Below are positions 36,023 to 47,024 of a DNA stretch of 64,000 nucleotides, in pieces. Both the position numbers and the translations under genes were made by a program. This stretch comes from Vesta saturnalis (Eukaryota > Arthropoda > Insecta > Coleoptera > Lampyridae), in NCBI GenBank assembly GCA_036346205.1, contig JARFJB010000102.1, positions 1,746,001-1,810,000 on the forward strand, given 5' to 3'. The notes under the pieces were generated by a model. The model did no database searches and was not told the DNA's origin. It saw only the letters and a list, made by a program, of their open reading frames with translations. Numbering within the stretch: the stretch's first letter is position 1; each line of letters begins with the position of its first letter.

Positions 36023-39000
36023 ATGAACGATAAAAATAAAAATATTCATACGGCTAGTGGAGCATATAAACGCAAATTAAAAAAACTTAAAGAAGAAAAA
36101 AGTTTAAAATTGTTAAAAATTAATTCTAAAATTGAAAGTTTTTTTTTAAAATACGTCAGGAGATAGCAGTCAGAATAGTTCAAATGAAAACTATGTTGTT
36201 ACTGATGTTCAAATTCCCAGTACTTCTGCTGCTGTAGAAGAAACCACAGACGTTTCGAATGATCTAACTACTTCTAGAAATGTTTCCAGTCCTCAATCAG
36301 CCATGCCTCAATCCACCTTAAATGTTCTAGATCCTAGTTCATGGGGCAATTTATCTGTTGATTCGACAGATTTTGTCATAAGAAATCTTCCCAAACACTT
36401 ACTAGCGATTAAAGATTGTGATTTTTTCAAAATCCAAACGTCACTATCCTGATAAAGTAAGAACAGTAAAAGATCATATGTTTTTTAGTCGTTTACCAAA
36501 CGGCGAGATGAAGAAAAGAGAGTGGCTTATGTATTCAAATACTACCGGCTGCCTGTATTGTGTTCCATGCAAATTATTCCACTCTCATAACGATAGTTCT
36601 TCTTTTTGCACGGGATTCAATGACTGGAAAAATTCTAACCGACTTAAAGAACACGAACAGAGTGCGGAACATAGGTTAAATACAAAAACCTTCGTCTTAC
36701 GAGGCAATGTTTTAGGAAAGATTGATTCTGCATTACACGAAAACTACCTTGAATATTGGCATCGAGTGCTAAAACGTGTAGTAGATGTTGTCAAGTTTCT
36801 GGGCACCCGTGGCCTGGCTTTTCGAGGGAGCCAAGAAATATTCGGTTTCCCAGGAAACGGTAATTTCATGGGGGCATTAGAGCTTGTTGCAGAATACGAT
36901 AATTTTTTAAAAGCCCATATTGAAAGTAAAGGAAATCCAGGATCCGGGAATGTAAGCTATCTTATAATCTAAATAAAATAGTTGTGGTGAAGTAGGTTTA
37001 AGAAAATGTAAATGGCCAGTATAATAACAATAAACATAATAATAATAATAACAAAATGGTGATGTAATTTGTACATTGAATAAACGCCAAATGTAATCTC
37101 TAAATACAAATTTTTAACAAATTGAATTACTAACCTTTCACCACTAATTATATGCCGTCTCGTCCACAATCGGTTGATTAAATAGGGTGGGTTCTACTAT
37201 ATTGACTTGTTAATACACCTGAAATGCGGCTTGTTTCTCACCTGCTTAATTATTTTCCTTCTCTTATTAATAAAAAACAATGTATAATTAAATGCATGCT
37301 CGAGCGCCATGTTATCTTTGTCCAGGAAAATAACAAAACCCTAAATAATGAACAATAATAATTTTCTATAAATAACAAAATTAACAATGTGCAATTAAGT
37401 TTATTTACCCAATATATGAATGGTTAAGGAGAGGTAAGAAAAGGTTTTAAAGCTAAGCTTAAAAAAATATAAAATTTACCACATAAATTCCTCAGTATAA
37501 TGATTTTCTATAGACAGCTTCCTGTGTTTAATTATGGATGCGGAACGGTCAATCAGTATGAAAGCGTTTCTACATCTTCCTTGCGTATTCTTGTAACAAC
37601 GCGATCAACTAGGTATTTGAAGGAATTTTCGTTCCACTAAACTTATTGTATTCTTGATGTTTTATTGTATTAAAATTGCATTTTAAGATGATATTATTTG
37701 AATGAAGAGAAACTTGTGTAAATAAGTAACTTAATAGCCATTTAAAATATAAGTATGAGTAAGTAAGTAAGCAAATAAGTGTCTTAAGTGAGTATAAGGG
37801 AATAATATAAGTACTATAATGATTGTACGTAAGTGTACGTAAGTGTCGGGAGTGTACGTAAGTGTACGGGAGTATCGTAAGTGCCTGGAGCAAATGCTTA
37901 AGCTTTAAATTAATGAAGTGAAAAATAACTTACCACCAAAATTCTGATGGCACCAAAAATAAAAATTAAGTAAAAACCATTATAACAATGACTTCTGCTT
38001 TAACATTCAGCAGCAAGTGAAGTAAAAAAATAGAGGCTTTCAGAAACGCTTCTGTAAATGCCCCCCCTCAAGAAGTGTCACGCCTTGCGCGAAATACAAT
38101 GATCGGAGTCCAATTTTTAAAAGAAAGGGAACTATAACTATTTAAATAATATTACACCCAAAATATATGTTCTATGAAATGCAATTTAAGTTGCCTTTCT
38201 CAATTTTACATGTAAATAATTAAAAACTCCTCTAATTTTACGCCAAATAAATTAATGATCTTAGATTAACGTATTTTTTAATACAACCACAAAAATAGGT
38301 TGTTACAATCTGTCTAAAACCATTTGTAACGAGTTTATAGAGTTAATGTACAAAAAAGTAGTTTCTGTTATTGTGGATGAATTAAAGAAAAGTAAGTACT
38401 ATGCTCTCAGTGTTGGGTCTACACCAGACATCACTCATTCAGACCAGTTGACAGTGATCTTACGGTATGTTTTAAGTGATGGTATGCCTGTAGAAAGATT
38501 TATAGCTTTCATTAAATTTCACGATCATACTGGAGCACACATGGCGGAAATTATTTTAAATACCCTGTCAGAGTTAGATATTTCAATGCGCGATATGAGA
38601 GGCCAGTCATATGATAATGCCTCGGATATGTCAGGCAAATATATAGGTTTACAAGCGCTAATAAAAGAACATAACAATTTAGCTGAGTACGTTCCATGCT
38701 CCGCTTATTCATTGAATCTAGTAGGCACACATGCGGCTGATTGTTGTTTTGCAGTAACAAAACTATTCATGTTTATTCAAGAGTTTTACGTTTTCATGAG
38801 TGTATCTACTTCAAGATGGGTCGTGTTGGAAAACATTGTCAAAAATAGCAATAGCGAAAAGAAACTCCTTCCAAAAAGAGTGAACGTTACAAGATGGGCT
38901 GTCAAATGGCATGCTGTAAAAGCTCTTTTACTCACCTATTGGAGCTACTACGATGCAGTAAAAAAAATATCAGACGATACAGGGGAAACAAATGTGAGCC

Positions 39001-39915
39001 GAGCTGAAGCTAATGGAATCAGTAAACAATTTTTTAAGTTAGAGAATGCTATTTTACTAAACATGTGGTACGATATTTTACAACGCTTTGACAAGAGTAG
39101 CAAAACATTGCAAAACACTGCTACAGACTTGAATGTGACTTGCAACATATACAAATATGTAAAGGAGTACGTATTGAGCCTGAGAGACAACTTTGATTCC
39201 TACGAAAAAAGAGGAAAAGAGTTGTCTAAAAATGAAACCTATATTCTTGAAATAAAAAGACGCCCGAAAAGGAAAGCTTTCCCCTGGCGAAGATAAAGAA
39301 GATGAACCCCACTTTAATGGCAAAGAAGACTTAAAGATTAATACATTCAATGTTGTAATTGACAGGCTTTATTCAGAATTGTATAAAAGGTCCGAAGTTT
39401 ATTTCAGTCTTAATGAAGAATTTGGATTTTTAAACAACTTATCGTCAATTTCCAATGAAGAAATCAGGGGAAAAGCTTCTATTTTCGCTAAAAAGTATCG
39501 AACCGACATAGATGGTGACTTTGGAGAAGAGTGTGTACAGTTCAAAGGCTTTGTTGAAGGTATATTTGATGAAGAAAGAGAACCTCATGATAACAAGATT
39601 ACTAAGCCTCGGAGAAATACACTTTTGGAGTATCTGAAACTCATTCGTGAAAAACAGTTAACAACATTATTTCCGAATATGGACACGGCTTTGCGAATTC
39701 TACTATGCATGATGACATCTAATGCATCTGGAGAAAGATCATTCAGCGTGTTAAAAAGAATCAAAAACTACTTGAGGAACTCGACTGCTGACGAAGATTC
39801 TAGATTGTCTAGTTTGGCTAGTTTTGTTGCAAACGCTGAGCTTTTTCAAGCCTTAGACTTTAACGATTTGATTAAAGATTTTGCAGCCAAAAAAGCTAGA
39901 AAAGTGAGTGTTTAG
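36023..39915 (+). pseudogene. hAT-B transposase (ZMYM1-like)
   Basis: A hAT-superfamily transposase of the zinc-finger MYM-type-1-like kind. The start ATG at 36023 opens a Lys-rich N-terminus. A TTF-type zinc finger follows (GCLYCVPCKLFHS, about 36547, then LKEHEQSAEHR, about 36645), then a central DUF4371-like region (SVGSTPDITHSDQLTVI; RGQSYDNASDMSGKY, about 38600). The C-terminal dimerisation domain is TSNASGERSFSVLKRIKNYL (about 39717), ending FAAKKARKVSV at 39915. Frame breaks: a 9-T run (36139-36147), a 6-T run (36422-36427) and one near 39265; an LTR-like insert occupies 36963-38307. Otherwise well preserved, so the copy is young. Confidence 0.88.
36963..38307. mobile_element. LTR-like (solo LTR?) insertion in hAT-B
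   Basis: Flanked by ATCT (36959-36962 and 38308-38311). Removing the insert and one ATCT joins codons for SYL and SKTIC exactly in frame, matching the conserved block of ZMYM1-like transposases. The right end is GTTACA; the left end TATAAT could be a mutated TGTAAC. 1,345 bp, no coding capacity, with a GTACGTAAGT-rich stretch at 37825-37880. A 4-bp duplication and these ends fit a solo LTR, but a DNA transposon is not excluded. Confidence 0.5.
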
Positions 39916-40629
39916 TGTTTAGAGTTTAGATATGAGAGTATGGAGTGGAGTGAGTGTCAATGTTAATCACTAATTCAACTTTATCCGAATTAAGAAGATG
40001 ACATTGACATTTTTCAGTATAAGAAATAATGTGAGAATTGAACGATCTAGAAGTTTATTTGTTGTATTCTTAATATTTTTATTTTTAAGTACCGTAGCCT
40101 ACTACAGTTCATATTATTTTGTTTGCTGTACTTTTACTTATAATATCTTTTCAACTCGGCTTTTTTGAGTCTTTTGTTGTCGTCTGTACTTTTCCCCCCG
40201 AATGAAACAAATGTTATTTAATTTTAATAATACAACTGCAATACTAATTTATGATATAATAATTTTAGCAATATTAATAATTTTAACAAATAACTGCTGT
40301 TTGCTAACTTTTTGAATTATATATTTTCTATAAATATAGAAATTGTTGTTAGAGCTGTTTTGGGGTTTTAGCCAAACTTGTAAAGCAAGATTATTTAATT
40401 AGTGAATACAACATTTCAACCTAGTTATGTATTTAAATAAAACATTAGTTGAATTTCTATTCACTTATGTTATGCTTTGTATTGTATGTTGTACCAATTT
40501 TAAAAAGTAAAATTAAAATAAACTTTATTTATTAAACCTATTAATATGAAATGTGCTTTATGCTTAACCCAACTACTCACTTATTTTAACGTGAGATTGA
40601 AATAAGGTACATTTGAATTTTCCACCTAA

Positions 40630-40660
40630 GGGGCGGCCGGGGCGGCGGCCGGGGCGGGGG
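40630..40660 (+). other. G-quadruplex-capable tract in hAT-B right end
   Basis: Four G runs of at least 4 (40630-40633, 40639-40642, 40651-40654, 40656-40660) with short loops, about 50 bp inside the right terminus. Confidence 0.6.
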
Positions 40661-40746
40661 CCGCTCGGGTTAATTTGGCCTAGGGCCCCAAGTACCCTAA
40701 ATCCGGCACTGGGTCCAGGCGTACCCATAAACAGTAGGAAGGTTAA

Positions 40747-40990
40747 TGCATTCATTTCAGGGGAACTACGGGGTGTAGTGTTATCAATTTCATCGCATAA
40801 ATTTTGGGAATAATATCTTTTTCATTTTGAGATGGATCAGATCATATGTTCTCTAAAGATTTATACTTTAAATACCTATTCACTTTATCTATTTGAAGGA
40901 AATGAATTAAGTCATTCAGAAAACCAAAAACTGTGCGATGATTTTTTGTTTGATCGAACATTCCTTCTATTTTTGTTAATGCATTGTCCA
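40747..40990 (-). pseudogene. hAT-A relic, upstream part
   Basis: On the minus strand this reads VTLDNALTKIEGMFDQTKNH, then TVFGFLNDLIHFLQ. It is homologous to the hAT-B segment VIDRLYSELYKR...FGFLNNL just before the dimerisation domain. It is the left partner of 29215-29705, displaced 11 kb by piggyBac-1. Confidence 0.6.
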
Positions 40991-41180
40991 ATGTCACAAA
41001 ATAAAAATTAATTTTAACCCTTAAGTACTAACACTTCACATAGGTTAGGTAAACACTAACCAACCGTCTATGGGACGTCTGATACTGGATATACCTTGAC
41101 AAGATTCTTTAGCTATTAGACAATTAAAAAAAATAGATTTCTTGCTTGTTTTAAGAATAAATACTTATACGCAGTTGGTG
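40991..41180. other. Short unassigned AT-rich spacer
   Basis: Between hAT-A and piggyBac-2; no feature seen. Confidence 0.3.
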
Positions 41181-42403
41181 CTGGTTGAACTCATTTTTTC
41201 ATAAAACCATGTTAATACAAAAGGACAGCGTGCAAATTGAGCAAATTTCAATAAAGAACATAATACTAAACATAACTAAACACAAGAACATGAATAAAAT
41301 GCCAACAGAAAAAAAAACTGGCGTGCTTCAAAGTTGGTTTTTTCGACGCATTCGCTCCAAATTTTTTGCGCAGATTGGTTTCTGACAGTGGTAACAACCA
41401 TAAGCTCTCCTTATTTTTTTTTGTAGCGACAGAGAAAGCAATCCTTTCTCTTTTCTAATTTTCAATTCGTGTCGTGGGTTTATTTAATATTTCTTCTATA
41501 CCCAGTATTTCACATATACTCAGTTTTAAATTTCTCGGTATGAAAGAGCTTTCCAGCCTTCTTTTTAAATGTGGATGAACAAGCTGATATGCCAACTTTT
41601 CTATAAATTTGAGCCTTTCTAAATGAACATTGTTTTTATATAACTCATACAGTACAAACGCTTTCATTGTACTGACATCAAAAATTCTAAAAATTTGGGA
41701 CACTTTTTATCGAAGGTATCAACGCCATCTTTGGTGGAGTTATAATCGGTAACGATGTCGGGCTTTATTGTAAATGAATCTTCGCTGGCATGATGGTGAT
41801 ATGATGATGTGATGACACCAAAAGAACAGTTTCTTTGTACTTTGGTTGTGAGTGGTAAGGAGGGAGAATAGTCTAGCCTCCGCACAGGGCGCCCCGGTGT
41901 GGTTTTCAATTCCAGCCCGTGGAGGGTATGCCACCGTGAATATCTTAATTGTTGGCTTATTTTCAGGCTCCATAATTAGGGCCATTTTGGGAGTATTAAG
42001 AGTCTTTTAATGTCCATAATTATTGAAATCGACTTCTTTCAAAACATCTAGGTTATTACTAGTAATAAAAAGAGATTTTAATATTTTATTTTTAGTAATA
42101 CTATTTTTAAGATTACATAAAACGCATCTCATGTATCAATGGCAGCATTATTATCATCCTCCTTATCTAAATCAATCACAATCAAATACATAAGCAGACT
42201 TTTAATTAAAAACCAATTTTAAGCCCTAAAGTAATATAGAAATAAATTGAAGATAATGGTTTTCCCCAATCATTAGCATAAAATAATTATTTTCTGGATT
42301 TCTCAGTTATGTAACCACAATAACATCCTTACACTATTCAAGTACCTCTGACCTGGAAAACCATTAATTACATAAAAGACAGACAAGTCGACTTCCATTT
42401 TCA

Positions 42404-42712
42404 ATTTTGATAATTGCTTCTGCCAACCATATTCGATTTAATACAAGAACAAAAACAAACTGTGTCTAGGGTGATTTGAAATTATCTTCTGTCAGACTTA
42501 CTCGAATTAATACAAAAAAAAACAAGATGCCAGTCTAAGATGTTGGTTTGAAATCAGCTTCTGCCAACCTTATATAAATTAATGCAAAAGAATGAGCAAG
42601 TCTACAATGTTGATTTGAAATCAGCTTCTGTCAATCTTATTCGGTTTAATACTAAAACAAAAACAAAATGCAAGTCTAAGATATTGATTTGAAATCAGCT
42701 TCTACCAACCTT
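42404..42712. repeat. Tandem array, unit about 70 bp, 4-5 copies
   Basis: GCTTCTGCCAACC-type blocks at about 42415, 42486, 42556, 42625 and 42699; each unit also holds TTGATTTGAAATCAG. It adjoins the 52-bp array with no spacer. Confidence 0.75.
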
Positions 42713-42714
42713 CA

Positions 42715-43425
42715 GCTGGAAGTTACCACTTGCAAAACCAACTTTTAATTCAAAAATACCTGTTTGGTTTAACTTATAGCTTGCAAAAAATAGCTTACAA
42801 TTAAAAAATGCTGGTTTGGTCTTAACCTGCAGCTTTCAAAAACCAACTTTCATTTAAAAAATAATGGCTTGATTTAAGTTATAGATTGGAAAAACCAACT
42901 TTCATTTCAAAAATACCAGATTGGTTTAAATTGCAGCTTGCAAAAACCAACATTCATTTCAAAAATACTGGCTCGATTTAAGTTACAGCATGGAAAAATC
43001 AACTTTGATTTTAAACATACATGTTTGATTTAAGTTACAGTTTGCACAAACAAACTTCCATTTCAAAAATACTGCTTTTATATAACTTACAGCTTACAAG
43101 AACCAACTTTCAATTCAAAAATACCGGTTTGATTTAACTTACAGCTTGCAAAAACCAACTTTAAATTCTAAAATACCGGTTTGATTTAACGTAAAGCTTG
43201 CAAAAAACAACTTTTAATTCAAAAATACCTGTTTGGTTTAACTTACAGCTTGCAAAACCAACTGTCGGCTCAAAATAGTGGTCCTATTTAACTTACAGAC
43301 TGCAGAAACCCAACTTTCAATTGAAAACACCGGTTTGATTAAACTTACAGTTTGAAAAAACAACTTTCAATTCTAGAAATGCTGATTTGATTTAACTTAC
43401 AGTTTGCAAAAACTCCGACAGGAAA
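42715..43425. repeat. Tandem array, unit about 52 bp, ~14 copies
   Basis: ACTTACAGCTTGCAAAAACC-type blocks recur every 46-54 bp (about 42724, 42770, 42824, 42876 ... 43395), alternating with AATACCGGTTTGATTTAAC. Copies are moderately diverged. One and a half units also occur at 47873-47950 within FB-2. Confidence 0.85.
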
Positions 43426-43429
43426 ACCC

Positions 43430-43780
43430 TATATTGTCATGTATAGTTGAATTCGTCTCTTAATTTCCTATTTGAATACTGCATAATATACACTGTGTTG
43501 TGTTTAAGAAAACAAAAATTTTACAATTAGCCGTTCTAAATTGTTTCGTGTAGGTTAAGATGGTCGGCACGCCTCTGACGGATCGAGTAATCGTACCCCG
43601 CATTCGTGTACCATCAGTAATACGGGTTTCGAACAACCACGAGTAGATAGCTTTGATTGCACAAAACTAAAAGTACAGATCAGAAAGTACAAAGCACAAT
43701 ACGTGAGCCATCGGTGGGGCGTATAGAGAATCTTATACAAAGTTTGTTTGCTACCGGTGATGGTTCATTATCTTTTTATT
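43430..43780. other. FB-1 interior, unassigned
   Basis: Unique-looking DNA between the 52-bp array and the right arm; no feature seen. Confidence 0.3.
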
Positions 43781-44190
43781 ACTGCTAATAACCTAAATGT
43801 TTTGATAGAAGTCGATTTCAGTAATTATGGACTTTAAAAAGACTCTTAATACTGCCAAAAGGGCCCTAATTACGGGGCGAAGATCATCAATACGTCACAA
43901 AGGGTTAAAAATGGCGCCTGAAAGGAAGCCAACAATTAAGATACGGGTCCACGGTTGCATATCCTCCAGGGGCTGGAATTAAAAACTACACCAGGGCGCC
44001 CTGCGCGGAGGCTTGATTATTCTCCCCGTTACTACTATTGTGTATGAAACTAAAGTGACATATTTAGTATAACCTTACACGGCTGTTCCCACTTCTATGT
44101 CCATGCAGGGGTTTTGTTAGGCGGAAAACTTCCTGTGTTGGTTTAGTGTACTTCTGTTCTTCATCTGATAACCCATTTCCATCAGAATTG

Positions 44191-44225
<35 letters not shown>
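44191..44225. repeat. (TA)n microsatellite
   Basis: About 17 TA units inside the piggyBac-2 coding region. Confidence 0.95.
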
Positions 44226-44226
<1 letters not shown>

Positions 44227-45335
44227 GCATTCAACAAAGAGCCAGTTCGGGCATCAGTGCAACACATTATTTTAACCCGTATTTGTTCGGCAGCTACATC
44301 TTAAACTTAACATCGGCCCCTAACTCCACTAGCATCTCACCAATGCAAGCTGACTTTCCTATAGTGTAACATATCTGGCAGTTGTGAATAAGATTATTAA
44401 AAATTTCCGAAATTGGAGCAGCTCGATCTACAACTTTTCTTAAGTTCCTGTCTTCTGGATTGTCAAACCGAAGACATGTTAGAAGAAAAGCGTATCTTTC
44501 TTTTGACATAATGCACCTCATTATTCCTTTACCTGTTCCGATGCTAGCAAATATGGTAGTTAAGTTTTCATCATTGGACTTGAACTAAGATGTGTATGCT
44601 AAAAATCCAAAGTATGTACTCATCGAGTTCTACCATATCAAGACCCTGAAGTGTAGCCAAACTTTGATTTTTATATTTACATCTTTCTTTGTGTATCCTA
44701 ATATTTCTGCACTTCAGAATCGCGCTGGAGATGGTGCCGTTAAATAATAGTTTCCAAACCGTTAAAGTATTAGCACTATCTCCAATTTTAGCTACAGGCG
44801 TAAGTCAGGTAACTGTAAAACTATATTGTGGCGTGGTCGCGACCCTAGTGGCAGGTTGTTTAGCCCATTTATATCTATTTTTACCATAATACAATGTGAT
44901 CTATTTTCATTCTCTTTCTGTTCAGTCTCTCCATTTTCACTATTCTGCGCAGTATTCTCTTTGTCTTCTAATTTGTTCTTCTTCATTCTCGTTGCCTAAA
45001 ACAAAGAAATTATAATTTTTATACAGATATCATATTTTTACAATAATTTTTTGGTTTGAGATTGAATCGATTTATTTGAATGATTTTGTTACAGATATCA
45101 CTTTTTGATTTTTCATGACGTTCTATAGTTATAGTCTCCAATCGTTAAACTCTTCAAGAAAGACACTAGGAAAGGTTTTAAATATTTTGGAAACCAAAAT
45201 AGAAATCCTTTAATGTAGAATAGACTAACCATACTCTTGGAATTATTTCCCCATTACAATCTTCATCCAAACGTAAGTTCTATTAAAGATAATTTAGCTT
45301 TGTCGGATAGCACCGAAGGCCAATGGCTAGGATTT

Positions 45336-45343
45336 TTATATAC

Positions 45344-45433
<90 letters not shown>
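45336..45433. repeat. (TA)n microsatellite next to FB-2
   Basis: About 45 TA units with one CA break near 45405; it directly abuts the left end of FB-2. The preceding 44990-45335 shows no feature. Confidence 0.95.
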
Positions 45434-45435
<2 letters not shown>

Positions 45436-46695
45436 AGAATGACTTGAGGGCTCAAAATGGTGGGGAAAGCCATGCCCACGTGGCCGTTGTCATTTCCCAT
45501 CCCTATTTTGACGGCTTCCTTTCTGTGGCATTTCTCAATGAAGCCATTTATAATTATAACTTTGGTCTACTAAAGCGTTTTGGCAGTCCACATTTCCCAC
45601 CCCTTTTTGGCGGTTTCTTTTAAGGGGTCTTTTCCCACCCCTTGATGGAATTTTACTTGATTGTATTTTCAACTTCTTTAAGCCACTTTTACCCCTAACA
45701 GTAACGTTTTGGCCTTTTTGGCAGTTCAATCTCTGGAGGGTAGGCAACCGCAGTCACCCTGCGCACACATACAGTGTTCTGATTGGAGGGCCTGAGGGTT
45801 GGTCACGCCCCCTAGTTTCTAATTGGTTACGCCCATTTTGTGGGTGTGGTTTGTAGGCCATGTTGTGGATGTGGATTGCCGGCCATTTTGATTTGGCGGC
45901 CATCTTGTCGGCTATGGTAGGAAATTTGAAATTGTATTCTAATAAGAGGGTCCTCATGCTATCTCATAAGACCGGTATAGCACTCCGGAGCTTGTTCTCA
46001 CGCCTTAGCCCCCGGTATAGGATTCCGGGTCTTCGCCCCTTGTATAGATTCCCGGCGGCTGCCATTTTATTGTTTTTAATTATGAGATCATAGTTAAATT
46101 CCTACGTCATTTTGTTTTAATTGGGTCATCATTCAATTCTGGTGCCAGTTTGTTTTAAGTATGAGTCATAATTAAATTTTGTGACTTCATCTACCGGTGT
46201 ATATTTTTAGCTAATGAATGTTTTCTGTAATCAGGGCTCAACCTAGTAGATTTGACTGTTTGTGACGCGTGCTAGCGGTGTATTTTTAAAACTAATTAAT
46301 CGTGGCTCCACCTACCGGTAAGTGCATGCAGATCCCTGTAATTGTTGGGCATAATCAAATTCCGTGGGCTTTTACGCAGCTAGGTTTTAAACAGGAAAAG
46401 CAAGTCATGTAAACAATGTCGACACCGTAATTTCATTTTCAAGATCCTTTCACCTTACAACATTCAGTTACATCTATAGTGTCAGGGAAAAACCCATTAA
46501 TCACCTAATTACGTAAAGGCAAACACGTGGGCCTTCATTTCCAATATTGATAAAACAATAACAAACTTTCACTATTCAATTAAACCTATAGTGTCAGGGG
46601 AAAACCCACTAATTAACTAATTATGTAAAGGTAAACCAGTTGACTTTTATCTTTTTGGGATTTTTTAATGGTGTACTTTAAATTATACAATCTAA

Positions 46696-46729
46696 ACGTT
46701 TCGATAACACTTACAGTTATCTTCGTCAG
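46696..46729 (-). ncRNA. Hammerhead-like core (left arm)
   Basis: Minus strand CTGACGA - A - GATAAC/GTTATC helix - GAAACG. Identical to the core at 46991-47024 and 48431-48463. Confidence 0.5.
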
Positions 46730-46990
46730 TAGCAATGTATGTTAAAAATTGTTAAAGATGTAGTAAACAATTTTGTCAAATTTGAAAAATTAAATATTGT
46801 TAAACTGTCTTTAAGACAGTTTAACAATATTTAATTTTAATGACCTAGTTATTCTTTACTACAATTTTATAGTTGGCTTATACGTTTCTCAAACTGTTGT
46901 ATTAATAGCAGGCTTATGTTTATGTTTGAATTTTTCAAATTTGACAAAATTGTTTACTACATCTTTAACAATTTTTAACATACATTGCTA

Positions 46991-47024
46991 CTGACGAAGA
47001 TAACTGTAAGTGTTATCGAAACGT
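46991..47024 (+). ncRNA. Hammerhead-like core (right arm)
   Basis: Plus strand CTGACGA (46991-46997), unpaired A, 6-bp helix GATAAC/GTTATC with loop TGTAAGT, then GAAACG. A possible 2-3 bp stem III closes on GTA (about 47033). Confidence 0.5.

Larger units (their letters stand above)
35408..40711 (+). mobile_element. hAT-B: ZMYM1-like hAT transposon nested in piggyBac-1
   Basis: Terminal inverted repeat CAGTGCCGGATTTA at 35408 and its inverse ending at 40711; 8-bp target duplication GGTCCAGG at 35400-35407 and 40712-40719, the rule for hAT elements. 5,304 bp, or 3,955 bp without the LTR-like insert. The subterminal ends are GC-rich (35430-35475, 40628-40690) in an otherwise AT-rich window. 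The host site is a subterminal palindrome of piggyBac-1. Confidence 0.93.
29706..40746 (-). mobile_element. piggyBac-1, containing nested LINE-C and hAT-B
   Basis: The termini are TTAACCTTCCTACTAT at 29706 and the inverse ACAGTAGGAAGGTTAA ending at 40746, with the TTAA target duplication of piggyBac elements. Subterminal 16-bp palindromes occur at 29750-29765 (GGGTCCGCGCGGACCC) and 35220-35235, plus one split by hAT-B (35399-35407 with 40720-40726). Removing LINE-C with one target copy (3,307 bp) and hAT-B with one target copy (5,312 bp) leaves 2,422 bp, the normal length for a piggyBac. It lies inside hAT-A. Confidence 0.9.
41863..44025. mobile_element. FB-1: foldback-type element with tandem-repeat interior
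   Basis: Inverted arms of about 200-245 bp: 41863-42070 and 43780-44025, starting GGAGAATA.TC.AGCCTCCGC at both ends. No transposase. The interior holds two tandem arrays (42404-42712, 42715-43425). Part of the arm (TTGGCAGTATTAAGAG.CTTT) recurs in FB-2, so both belong to one group. Inserted in piggyBac-2; target duplication not resolved. Confidence 0.75.
41180..44990 (-). pseudogene. piggyBac-2 transposase, split by foldback element FB-1
   Basis: A minus-strand piggyBac protein of a different subfamily from piggyBac-1. N-terminus from ATG 44986 (Lys/Glu-rich), then SRPRHNIVLQLPDLRL (about 44800-44845), MSKERYAFLLTCLRFDN (about 44465-44510), a damaged first catalytic block (SACIGEMLVELGAD, where relatives have IDEML..FRG) and KPTQEVFRLTKPLHG (about 44110-44160). 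FB-1 (41863-44025) follows, with loss of the second catalytic block. Beyond it: KPDIVTDYNSTKDGVDTFDK (41715-41775; GVD holds the third Asp) and VSTMKAFVLYELYKNNVH (41618-41675). Termini and TTAA not located. A (TA)n microsatellite sits in the coding region at 44191-44225. Confidence 0.75.

Noticed and set aside
36959..38311. The 1.35-kb hAT-B insert as a spliceosomal intron
   Set aside because: The obvious GT (in GTAAGC) lies within conserved codons, no GT-AG pair restores the frame as exactly as ATCT excision, and a 4-bp duplication is present.
42404..43425. CRISPR-like regularly spaced repeats
   Set aside because: The DNA is eukaryotic; there are no unique spacers and units are contiguous and diverged. 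They are tandem minisatellites.
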